From JBBDJB01 sp040880125 (lineage in GTDB: Bacteria > Planctomycetota > Planctomycetia > Pirellulales > JBBDJB01), in the NCBI GenBank assembly GCA_040880125.1, contig JBBDJB010000007.1, positions 1 to 50,293 on the forward strand: a DNA stretch of 50,293 bases, in the 5' to 3' direction. The notes under the pieces were generated by a model. The model worked only from the letters and a program-made list of their open reading frames with translations, ran no database searches and was not told the origin of the DNA. Shown here in pieces: positions 10,796 to 17,942 of the stretch. The translations under genes and the position numbers were made by a program. Position 1 is the stretch's first letter. Each line of letters opens with the position of its first letter.

Positions 10796-11095
10796 GTGGA
10801 ACTGGACGAAGAGCTCTGTCTCTGCTTTCACGTCACCAAGCGGAAGGTGATCAACTACATCCGGATCGAGCGGCCCCGCCGCGCGGCCCAATTGAGCGAG
10901 TGCTACGGGGCGGGCACCGGATGCGGTTGGTGCCAAGGCTATCTGCGCAGGTTGTTCGCCGCCTACCAGGCCGGGAGCGAGGTCGCCGAGGAGCCCAGCT
11001 CCAGCCAGTATGCCGCCGAGCGGGCGAGCTATGTGCGTTCCGGCGGGGGGACTCCGCCGCCGGGGGCGACACCGATCGACGAGCCGCCGGACTAG
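10796..11095 (+). CDS. BFD-like [2Fe-2S] ferredoxin domain protein
   Basis: 99 residues starting at GTG with a good Shine-Dalgarno (GGGAGG at 10785-10790). The first 55 residues hold the four-cysteine BFD pattern C8-x-C10 ... C43-x2-C46 (TGCGWCQGYL), which binds a [2Fe-2S] cluster in bacterioferritin-associated ferredoxins and NirB-type proteins. The remaining 45 residues look disordered and end in a proline-rich tail. Bfd releases iron from bacterioferritin, but no bacterioferritin gene is near, so the partner is unknown. Confidence 0.82.
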   Translation: MELDEELCLCFHVTKRKVINYIRIERPRRAAQLSECYGAGTGCGWCQGYLRRLFAAYQAGSEVAEEPSSSQYAAERASYVRSGGGTPPPGATPIDEPPD

Positions 11096-11170
11096 GTAGT
11101 CAGGCCGGCGACAATCGAGTATCATGACGGGCTCAAGCTAGCCCCTAACCACCCGCGGTGCGACCAAACA

Positions 11171-11473
11171 ATGGCTCGAAAAGTAGTTAATCGAAAAGAG
11201 TTACGAGCTGAAGCGGAAGCCGCCGAAAAGCGCGACTCAACAAAAAAGAAGAAAGCGGAGCCCACCAAAAAGCCCAAGCGCAAGAGCCGGTCCAAGGCGG
11301 CCGCCGAGGTGCGGCTGAAGGCGTTCTGGGGGGTGTTCAACCAGTCGCTCAAACGCGTGGCCCTGTTCGAGCATAACGAGCGCAAGAAGGCGGAAAAGAA
11401 GGCGGCCGAACTGACCGCCTCCGGCAAGTCTCCGCACTTCGTCCAGCCGGTCAAGGAAGTCATCACCGAATAG
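11171..11473 (+). CDS. Lysine-rich small protein of unknown function
   Basis: 100 residues. The first 45 are very basic (KKKKAEPTKKPKRKSRSKAA). The C-terminal half carries a compact conserved-looking motif FWGVFNQSLKRVALFEHNER followed by KKAEKKAAELTASGKSPHF. Such composition suits binding of nucleic acid or ribosomes, but this is inference only. The gene stands between the BFD-like gene and pabA with its own ATG and no strong RBS. The second half looks like a real folded motif rather than random low complexity. Confidence 0.7.
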   Translation: MARKVVNRKELRAEAEAAEKRDSTKKKKAEPTKKPKRKSRSKAAAEVRLKAFWGVFNQSLKRVALFEHNERKKAEKKAAELTASGKSPHFVQPVKEVITE

Positions 11474-11753
11474 GCGCCGAACTGGGGCGGCGAGCCCTCG
11501 CAAGCGAACGCTTCGGTGAACTTCGCGGCGGCTGAATTGTCACCAATTCAGCTACGAAGCTGGTCCGCTACGAAGGGGCGGAAGCCCCTGCCCTTTGCCT
11601 GTCGAATTGTCCGAAGATAGACTGGCATGTGCTGGCGCGCGTCGACTCGATGCGTTCCGGCACTGCTTTTTCTACTTCCCGCTCTCCCAAGTGGCCAAAC
11701 GGCATCGTGGCTGTTCCGGTGCCGCTGGTCCCGTTGTGGTTCGCCTGCGCGCC

Positions 11754-12347
11754 ATGATCCTGATCGTCGATAACTACGATTCCTTCACCTACAACCTGGT
11801 GCAACGCCTGGGGGAGATCGATCCCCGCGTGGACGTCCGGGTGGTTCGTAACGATCAGACGACGCCTGAGGCGATCTGGGCACTCGAACCGGAGCGGATC
11901 ATTATTTCGCCCGGTCCCTGCACGCCCAACGAGGCCGGCATCTCCGTCGATTGCGTGCGGTACTTCGCCGGAAAGATTCCGCTGCTGGGCGTCTGCTTGG
12001 GGCACCAGTCGATCGGCCAGGCGTTTGGCGGACGCATCGTCCGAGCCAGGCAGTTGATGCACGGCAAGACGGACATGATCCATCACGACAACCAGGGGCT
12101 CTTCGCCGGAGTCCAAAACCCGTTTCGGGCGACCCGCTACCACAGCCTGGTGATCGAGCCGGAGAGCGTGCCGGAGGAGCTCATCGTGTGTGCGTGGAAC
12201 GACGATCCGCGAACCGGCCGAGAGATCATGGCGGTGCGGCACGCGACGTATCCCGTGTACGGCTGGCAGTTCCATCCGGAAAGCTTTCTGACCGATATCG
12301 GCAGCGAGCTGTTGCAGCGGTTTTTGGAACTCGAGGTCGCCGCGTAG
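11754..12347 (+). CDS. pabA: Aminodeoxychorismate/anthranilate synthase glutaminase subunit
   Basis: 197 residues, a complete class I glutamine amidotransferase. It supplies ammonia from glutamine for folate (PabB) or tryptophan (TrpE) synthesis. Catalytic triad: C81 in GVCLGHQS, H174 and E176 in WQFHPESF. The N-terminus MILIVDNYDSFTYNLVQ is the family signature and fixes the ATG at 11754; the 53-codon in-frame extension to 11595 is not conserved. No pabB or trpE is adjacent, so PabA and TrpG cannot be told apart, and the subunit may serve both. moeA follows 45 bases downstream. Confidence 0.93.
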   Translation: MILIVDNYDSFTYNLVQRLGEIDPRVDVRVVRNDQTTPEAIWALEPERIIISPGPCTPNEAGISVDCVRYFAGKIPLLGVCLGHQSIGQAFGGRIVRARQLMHGKTDMIHHDNQGLFAGVQNPFRATRYHSLVIEPESVPEELIVCAWNDDPRTGREIMAVRHATYPVYGWQFHPESFLTDIGSELLQRFLELEVAA

Positions 12348-12392
12348 TCGGCACCTCTTCAGGCGACTTTCGCGAGCAACGCCGGTAGCCGC

Positions 12393-13628
12393 ATGATTAC
12401 GCTCGACGAGGCCCTCGCTCGCGTCATCGCTCACGCGCAACTGCTCCGGTCATCAACAGTTCCGTTACCCGAGGCGTTGGATCGCGTGCTGGCCGAGTAC
12501 GTTGTCAGCGACGTCGATTCGCCGCCGCACGACAAGGCGATGGTCGACGGATTCGCCGTGATCGCCGCGGATCTGGCCGGCGGTGAGGCTACCCTGCGGA
12601 TTGTCGACGAGGTAACGGCCGGCTCGTTGCCTCGGTGTGCCGTCGAGCGAGGGACGACCAGCCGCATCATGACCGGTGCACCGCTGCCCGAGGGAGCGGA
12701 CGCGGTGGTCATGGTGGAGTACTCGAATTCGGCAAGCGAAGGGGCAGTGACTCTTGTCGATGCTGACGTGGCGCCCGGACGGCACATCACGCGGCGGGGC
12801 GCCGTGATGCAGCGCGGTGCGGTAGTTCTCTCGCCGGGGACGCAGCTACGGCACGCCCAGATCGGCCTGTTGGCGGAAGTCGGCAAGTGCGACGTGGCGG
12901 TCATCCCGCCACCCCGGGTGGCCGTGTTGGCGACCGGCAACGAGCTGGTGCCTTACGATCAGTTCCCGGGTGCAGGCAAATTGCGCAACAGCAACGGTCC
13001 GATGCTCTGCTCCGCGGTGCGTCGCGCCGGCGGTGTGCCGCTCGACCTGGGCATCGCGGCAGATGATCGTGCGGTGTTGGTCGGGCGAGTGCGGGAGGGC
13101 CTCGAGACCGACGTGCTGCTACTCTCCGGCGGCGTGTCGGCCGGCGTGCTCGATCTGGTGCCAGGCGTGTTGCAAGAGATGGGCGTTCGGGAGATCTTTC
13201 ATAAGGTCGCCCTGAAGCCGGGTAAGCCGCTGTGGTTCGGCGTTCACGAAGGCGCGGTCGACACCGGCGCCGACTCCAGCGGCAAGCCTCCGACGCTCGT
13301 CTTCGGCCTGCCGGGGAACCCCGTCAGCAGTCTTGTGACGTTCGAGTTGATCGTGCGGCCGGCCATGAGCGTGCTCACAGGACATGGGCCGCAAGGTTTG
13401 GCGCGCGTGACGGCCGTCCTTGCGTCCGACTTCGCACAGCGAGGCGAGCGAGATGCTTTCTATCCAGCTAAGGTGATCGAAAATGATGGCGAACGGCTGG
13501 CCGAGCCGATCGCCTGGCAGGGCTCGGCCGATCTGCGCAACTTGGCCGGCGCGGACGGGCTGATCTTCTTTCCCGCCGGCGATCGTACCCACGCCGCCGG
13601 CAGCGAGGTCACGGTGCTCCTCTTCTAA
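12393..13628 (+). CDS. moeA: Molybdopterin molybdotransferase
   Basis: 411 residues, full length. Inserts molybdate into adenylylated molybdopterin, the last common step of molybdenum cofactor synthesis. Family landmarks are present in order: KAMVDGFAV, TSRIMTGAPLPEGADAVVMVE, VAVLATGNELV, LLSGGVSAGVLDLVPGVL, KVALKPGKPLWFG and FGLPGNPVSSLVTFELIVRP. No other moa/mob genes are in the window. Its stop is 113 bases before the lnt start. Confidence 0.96.
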   Translation: MITLDEALARVIAHAQLLRSSTVPLPEALDRVLAEYVVSDVDSPPHDKAMVDGFAVIAADLAGGEATLRIVDEVTAGSLPRCAVERGTTSRIMTGAPLPEGADAVVMVEYSNSASEGAVTLVDADVAPGRHITRRGAVMQRGAVVLSPGTQLRHAQIGLLAEVGKCDVAVIPPPRVAVLATGNELVPYDQFPGAGKLRNSNGPMLCSAVRRAGGVPLDLGIAADDRAVLVGRVREGLETDVLLLSGGVSAGVLDLVPGVLQEMGVREIFHKVALKPGKPLWFGVHEGAVDTGADSSGKPPTLVFGLPGNPVSSLVTFELIVRPAMSVLTGHGPQGLARVTAVLASDFAQRGERDAFYPAKVIENDGERLAEPIAWQGSADLRNLAGADGLIFFPAGDRTHAAGSEVTVLLF

Positions 13629-13741
13629 AGGTTTCGCTTCGCTGGCATAGTCGGGTGGCCCTGCAGTTTGCGCGAGCATCCACGGCACCGCCGGATCAAC
13701 TCCGGTGGGCAAACTCGGCGGGAATCCGTACGCTGACAGCT

Positions 13742-15427
13742 ATGACTCTCGCTCGAACCAAATCCGTACCGCAAAACGCTCAGCAAGTTTCTCCGTCAGA
13801 TTCCCAGTCCCCTCCCCTGCCCTGGTACCTACGAACTTGGGCGCTGGGGATCGCCGGGAGTTTGTTGTTATGGGCGGCGCTGCCGCCGATGGAGCTATGG
13901 CCTCTGGCGTGGATCGCCCCGTTGCCGTGGCTGTACCTGATCCGCGAAGAGTCGCTGCCCGGCCGGCGGCCGTATCTCGCGCTGTGGGGGGCAGGTACCG
14001 TCTTCTGGTTGCTGGTAATCCATTGGATCCGCCTACCGCACCCGGCCCTGTACGTCGGCTGGGTCGCGATGTCGGCCTATCTTGGTGTGTACCTGCCGGC
14101 TTTCGTCGGGCTGTCACGCGTGGCCGTTCACCATATCGGCGCGCCGCTGATCGTGGTTGCCCCCGTGGTATGGACGGGGCTGGAATTCATCCGGGGCCAC
14201 CTGCTGGGCGGCTTTCTAATGGGGGCGCTCGCTCATACCCAGTACCGGTGGCTGCAGCTCATTCAGATCAGCGACCTGGGCGGGGCCTATGCCGTCACGT
14301 TCCTGTTGATGCTCGCCGCCGCGTGTCTCGTGCAGTTGGTTCCCTGGCGAGGTCGGCATAGTGCGGCCGCGCTGGCCACGCTCGTTATGGCCCTTAGCGG
14401 GACGCTGCTTTACGGCAGCTATCGCCTTGGCGCGCTGGATGTTTCGCAGCGGCCGCCTGATGCGACGGTCGCGCTGATCCAAGGCGACATTCACGCCGAT
14501 TGGAAGGCCGACGAGGGTAAGGTCCGCCGCATCTTCGACCAGTACGTGCGGCTCTCGCAGCAGGCGACGCGAATATCATCGCCGGACCTGATCGTCTGGC
14601 CGGAGACAATGTACCCCTACCCGCTCATGGATCTGGAACAGGACTTCGCACTTCCTGAGGATTCGCTTTACACCGCGGAGCAGGTGCACGAGGTTCAACG
14701 GGCCGCGGTACGCGAACTGGGCGTGCTGGCGCGTGGGCTCGACGCGGCGCTGCTGTTAGGGATTGAAGCCCGCCAATACACGAGCGAAGGGCTGGAGCGT
14801 TTCAACTCGGCATTGCTCGTGGACCACACCGGGCAAATCACTGAACGCTATGACAAGATGCACCTGGTAATGTTTGGCGAGTACATCCCCTTTGCGCGAT
14901 ACGCACCATGGCTGCAGCGCTTTTCCCCCATAGGAAGCGGCTTGGCCACCGGCGGGGTTCCGAGGTCGTTTGAAGTGAATGGCGTGCACTTCGTGCCGAA
15001 CATCTGTTACGAGAGCGTGCTGCCTCATCTGGTGCGGCGGCAGGTGACCGAGCTGTCGCGCAGTGGACACACGCCGGACGTGATCGTCAACTTGACGAAC
15101 GACGCCTGGTTCTGGGGCTCCAGCGAGCTGGACATGCACCTGGTGTGCAGCGTGTTCCGAGCGGTCGAGTGCCGCAAGCCGGTATTGATCGCGGCGAACA
15201 CAGGGCTTTCGGCTTCAATCGACGGCGATGGCGAAATCGTCAAGCGCGCGGAGCGGCAGACGACCGCAGCGCTGGTCACCGAAGTCCGGCTCGACGGTCG
15301 TCGGAGTTGGTATTTGCAGAATGGCGATTTGCTGGCCGGGACGTGCGGAGTCGCGTGCATCGCATTGGCGGTCGTCGGCTCGTGGCACGTGCTGCGGCAG
15401 CGGAGGGAGGCGGCTGGTCGGAGGTGA
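13742..15427 (+). CDS. lnt: Apolipoprotein N-acyltransferase
   Basis: 561 residues. An inner-membrane enzyme that adds the third acyl chain to the N-terminal cysteine of lipoproteins. Several transmembrane segments occupy about residues 30-240, followed by a periplasmic nitrilase domain with the catalytic triad E288 (WPET), K372 (YDKMHLVMFGEYIPF) and C422 (ICYES), then a last C-terminal helix. ATG at 13742 is chosen; a GTG at 13655 would add a 29-residue hydrophilic leader with no conserved features. It stands upstream of the cell-shape block but is separated from it by a promoter. Confidence 0.94.
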   Translation: MTLARTKSVPQNAQQVSPSDSQSPPLPWYLRTWALGIAGSLLLWAALPPMELWPLAWIAPLPWLYLIREESLPGRRPYLALWGAGTVFWLLVIHWIRLPHPALYVGWVAMSAYLGVYLPAFVGLSRVAVHHIGAPLIVVAPVVWTGLEFIRGHLLGGFLMGALAHTQYRWLQLIQISDLGGAYAVTFLLMLAAACLVQLVPWRGRHSAAALATLVMALSGTLLYGSYRLGALDVSQRPPDATVALIQGDIHADWKADEGKVRRIFDQYVRLSQQATRISSPDLIVWPETMYPYPLMDLEQDFALPEDSLYTAEQVHEVQRAAVRELGVLARGLDAALLLGIEARQYTSEGLERFNSALLVDHTGQITERYDKMHLVMFGEYIPFARYAPWLQRFSPIGSGLATGGVPRSFEVNGVHFVPNICYESVLPHLVRRQVTELSRSGHTPDVIVNLTNDAWFWGSSELDMHLVCSVFRAVECRKPVLIAANTGLSASIDGDGEIVKRAERQTTAALVTEVRLDGRRSWYLQNGDLLAGTCGVACIALAVVGSWHVLRQRREAAGRR

Positions 15428-15801
15428 CGCGCACGCGGACCCGCTGACCGGCCGGCGACTGCCCGCACGACCCCTGCGATCGGACCCTGTGGAGGGGGCT
15501 ATTCCGGGGCCGGTGGGAGTCGCATCGCCGGGCAAGCCGCCTCTCGGCTCGCCGATCTAACCCAGTTTGCGCAGCTTAAAACGTCCTCGTTGACATTCCT
15601 GCCGGAGCGTGCGTATACTAAGAAAACTGCCTGTGTCACTATCTCCTCTTCTGGCAATAGCTTCCAGCGGGTGGCAACGGCTTCCAGCGGAACCAAGACA
15701 TTCGGCGGCCGGGATTCCCCCGCCCCGCAAGCGTCCTCGGCACCCGCTCGCCTCGTATCCCGACGGCTGGGCGCCTCGCCGGCTGAGACAAGGGAAGAAG
15801 C
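15428..15801. other. Intergenic region holding the cell-shape block promoter
   Basis: 374 bases without a supported gene. The only clear signal is the near-consensus promoter at 15590-15619, which leaves a 5' leader of about 175 bases before the next ATG. Confidence 0.7.
15590..15619 (+). promoter_or_regulatory. Near-consensus sigma70-type promoter
   Basis: TTGACA at 15590-15595 (6 of 6), an 18-base spacer, then TATACT at 15614-15619 (5 of 6). Best promoter match noted in the window. It should drive the coiled-coil protein, the small membrane protein, mreB and PBP2 as one unit. Confidence 0.75.
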
Positions 15802-16641
15802 ATGAATCTTGTCGGCAAGATCTTTGTCGTGCTCATCCTCATCATGAGCGTGGTCTTTATGTCTTTGGCCATGGCGGTGTACTCTACGCACCGCAACTGG
15901 CGCGAATACGTGGAAGCGTCGCCGGGCGGACTGCGGCCGCAGTTGACGCAGCTAACGGCCGAGCACCAGGAACTGCAGGAGACCAAGCGGCGTCTGGAGA
16001 CGACACTGGAGGCCGAAAAGGCGGCCTACCAGCAACAACTGGCCAAGCTGGAGAGCGAGACGCAGCAGCTATCCGAGCAGCGGGCTCAGATGCAGCAGGA
16101 GTTGCAAGACCTGTCGCAAAAGAGCAGCGTTCAAGCCACTGCCGTCGAAAGTACCGCGCAAAATGCCGCGGCGTTAATGGCGCAAGTTGTCGCTCTGCGT
16201 GAGGACATTAAGACAGCTCAGCAACAGCGGGACCAGATGTTCGATCAACTGATAGCAAACAGCGAGCAACTTCACCAGGAACAGGGCGATCTGGTTCGCA
16301 CCACCGAGCAGCTCGGGCAATTAAGCCGTGACGTCGGGCGTTACCGCCAACTACTGGAAGAAAATAATATCGACCCGATGGCCAGTCCCGACGGGCTGCC
16401 GCCGGAGGTGATCGGCGAAGTGCGGGACGTGCGCGAGGGACGGCTGGAAGTGTCCATCGGTTCGGATGACGGGCTTCGTGTCGGGCACACCATTCAGGTT
16501 TACCGAGGTACTACATACCTGGGACAAGCAAATATTGTGCAGACCGCGCCGGATCGGGCTGTCGCGGAGATGGATAGGTCTCGTCAACGTGGCGTTGTAC
16601 AGGTGGGTGACCGTGTCGCAACCAAGCTCAAAGTTAGCTAG
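15802..16641 (+). CDS. Membrane-anchored coiled-coil protein with MreC-like layout
   Basis: 279 residues. A single N-terminal transmembrane helix (about 5-27) is followed by a long glutamine- and glutamate-rich coiled coil (about 45-190) and a compact C-terminal domain (about 195-279: VIGEVRDVREGRLEVSIGSDDGLRVGHTIQVYRG) that looks beta-rich. MreC has the same order: short cytoplasmic tail, one helix, coiled coil, beta domain. The GSDDGLRVGH phrase recalls the turn of MreC beta barrels. The ATG has AGGGAAG 5-11 bases ahead. Position directly before mreB and PBP2, where mreC normally lies beside mreB, supports a role in wall elongation. Homology to MreC is not established by eye. Confidence 0.8.
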   Translation: MNLVGKIFVVLILIMSVVFMSLAMAVYSTHRNWREYVEASPGGLRPQLTQLTAEHQELQETKRRLETTLEAEKAAYQQQLAKLESETQQLSEQRAQMQQELQDLSQKSSVQATAVESTAQNAAALMAQVVALREDIKTAQQQRDQMFDQLIANSEQLHQEQGDLVRTTEQLGQLSRDVGRYRQLLEENNIDPMASPDGLPPEVIGEVRDVREGRLEVSIGSDDGLRVGHTIQVYRGTTYLGQANIVQTAPDRAVAEMDRSRQRGVVQVGDRVATKLKVS

Positions 16642-16792
16642 CGGCCGCAAGGTAGCCGTCCAAAGACCAAAGTTCAGCATCTATACCGTGATGCTGATGC
16701 TCGCGCTGGGCGCGCTGCTGTTTGGCTGTCTGTTTCTGTATCTGGAGATCCAGGCCTACGGCGGCTTCGGTGCCGTCTCGGGGCCCGCTTAG
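16613..16792 (+). CDS. Small single-helix membrane protein overlapping the coiled-coil gene
   Basis: About 59 residues, read from GTG at 16613 (an alternative GTG lies at 16607); AGGTGGG at 16601-16607 could be the RBS. It overlaps the 3' end of the preceding gene by 29 bases, a sign of translational coupling. A basic N-terminus (SKLASGRKVAVQRPKFS) precedes one hydrophobic helix (about 24-45: IYTVMLMLALGALLFGCLFL), then YLEIQAYGGFG. Function unknown. In gene order it takes the place where a small membrane partner such as MreD would be, but it is far too short for MreD. Confidence 0.65.
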   Translation: MSQPSSKLASGRKVAVQRPKFSIYTVMLMLALGALLFGCLFLYLEIQAYGGFGAVSGPA

Positions 16793-16847
16793 CCTCGCTG
16801 CAAGCGGTCTCTTTCCATTTCGGCTCTACGAGCCACGGTGAGCAAGG

Positions 16848-17897
16848 ATGCTCAATCGACTGCTGGGAATGTTCGGCGCCGATCTGGCGATCGATCTAGG
16901 CACCGCCAACACGCTTATTTGCGTGGCGGACGAAGGGCTGGTTCTTAACGAGCCCTCGGTCGTGGCGGTCCAGCGCCGCAGCGGTCGGATTCTTTCCGGC
17001 GGGTGTGCCGTCGGACACCTTGCCAAGCAAATGCTCGGCCGCACGCCCGACTCGATCCACGTGGTCCGGCCCCTTCGCGATGGCGTGATCACCGATTTCC
17101 TCCTTTGCGAAGCCATGCTGCGCTACTTCCTGCGCAAAGCTGCCGGCTCGTCGTGGAGGGCACGGCCGCGCGTGCTCGTCGCCGCGCCTGGCTGCATCAC
17201 CCCGGTCGAGAAGCGAGCTCTCTACAACAGCGCACTGCGGGCCGGCGCACGGCAGGTCTTGCTCATCTCCGAAGCCAAGGCGGCGGCCATCGGATGCGGT
17301 CTGCCCATTCACGAGCCGGTCGCCAGCATGGTGTGCGACATCGGCGGCGGCACGACCGAGGTGGCCGTGATGAGCATGGGCGATTGCGTCGCCTCCGATT
17401 CCACCCGAGTTGGAGGAGACGCGATGGACGCGGCGATCTTCGATTACCTGAAGCGGCACTACAGCCTCGAGATTGGCCTGTCCACCGCCGAGCGGCTGCG
17501 CATCGAGATCGGCAGTGCCTTTCCTCTCGATTGCGAGTTGACCGACGAGGTCAGTGGCGTGGACGTGGTGAGCGGTCTGCCGCGCCGCGCGACGATTACC
17601 AGCGAGGAGATTCGCGAAGCAATGGCCCCGCCGCTGACGCGGATCATCGAATCGATCAAGGCCACACTCGACGACTGCAATCCGGACCTGGCGGCCGATC
17701 TGGTTGATCACGGGCTGGTGCTCGCCGGCGGGGGCTCGCTGGTGCGGGGTATGGAGCGATTCGTGACGCAACAAACCGGCCTGCCGTCGCGCATTGCACA
17801 AGATCCGATGTCGGCCGTGGCGGCCGGCGCACAGATCTGTTTGGAAAACCTTTCCCAATGGCGATCGGCACTCGAATCGAGCGATGACGACGTATGA
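16848..17897 (+). CDS. mreB: Rod-shape determining protein MreB, divergent
   Basis: 349 residues. An actin-like ATPase that forms membrane filaments guiding lateral wall synthesis. Actin-fold motifs are visible: phosphate-1 loop AIDLGTANTLI near the N-terminus, phosphate-2 loop CDIGGGTTEVAVMSMG, and adenosine motif LAGGGSLVRGM. Ordinarily invariant LIEEPMAAAIGAGL reads LISEAKAAAIGCGL here, so this is a divergent or specialised MreB. No mreC or mreD of standard form is adjacent; the coiled-coil and small membrane genes precede it and PBP2 follows after 45 bases. Confidence 0.9.
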   Translation: MLNRLLGMFGADLAIDLGTANTLICVADEGLVLNEPSVVAVQRRSGRILSGGCAVGHLAKQMLGRTPDSIHVVRPLRDGVITDFLLCEAMLRYFLRKAAGSSWRARPRVLVAAPGCITPVEKRALYNSALRAGARQVLLISEAKAAAIGCGLPIHEPVASMVCDIGGGTTEVAVMSMGDCVASDSTRVGGDAMDAAIFDYLKRHYSLEIGLSTAERLRIEIGSAFPLDCELTDEVSGVDVVSGLPRRATITSEEIREAMAPPLTRIIESIKATLDDCNPDLAADLVDHGLVLAGGGSLVRGMERFVTQQTGLPSRIAQDPMSAVAAGAQICLENLSQWRSALESSDDDV

Positions 17898-17942
17898 TCG
17901 CCGACGGCACAACGAAAGCGTTGTGTTGCGTCGCGATTCAAC

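Noticed and set aside
15428..15801. Frames of 70-200 codons between lnt and the coiled-coil gene
   Set aside because: They cross the promoter and the certain downstream gene in the wrong frame; no support.
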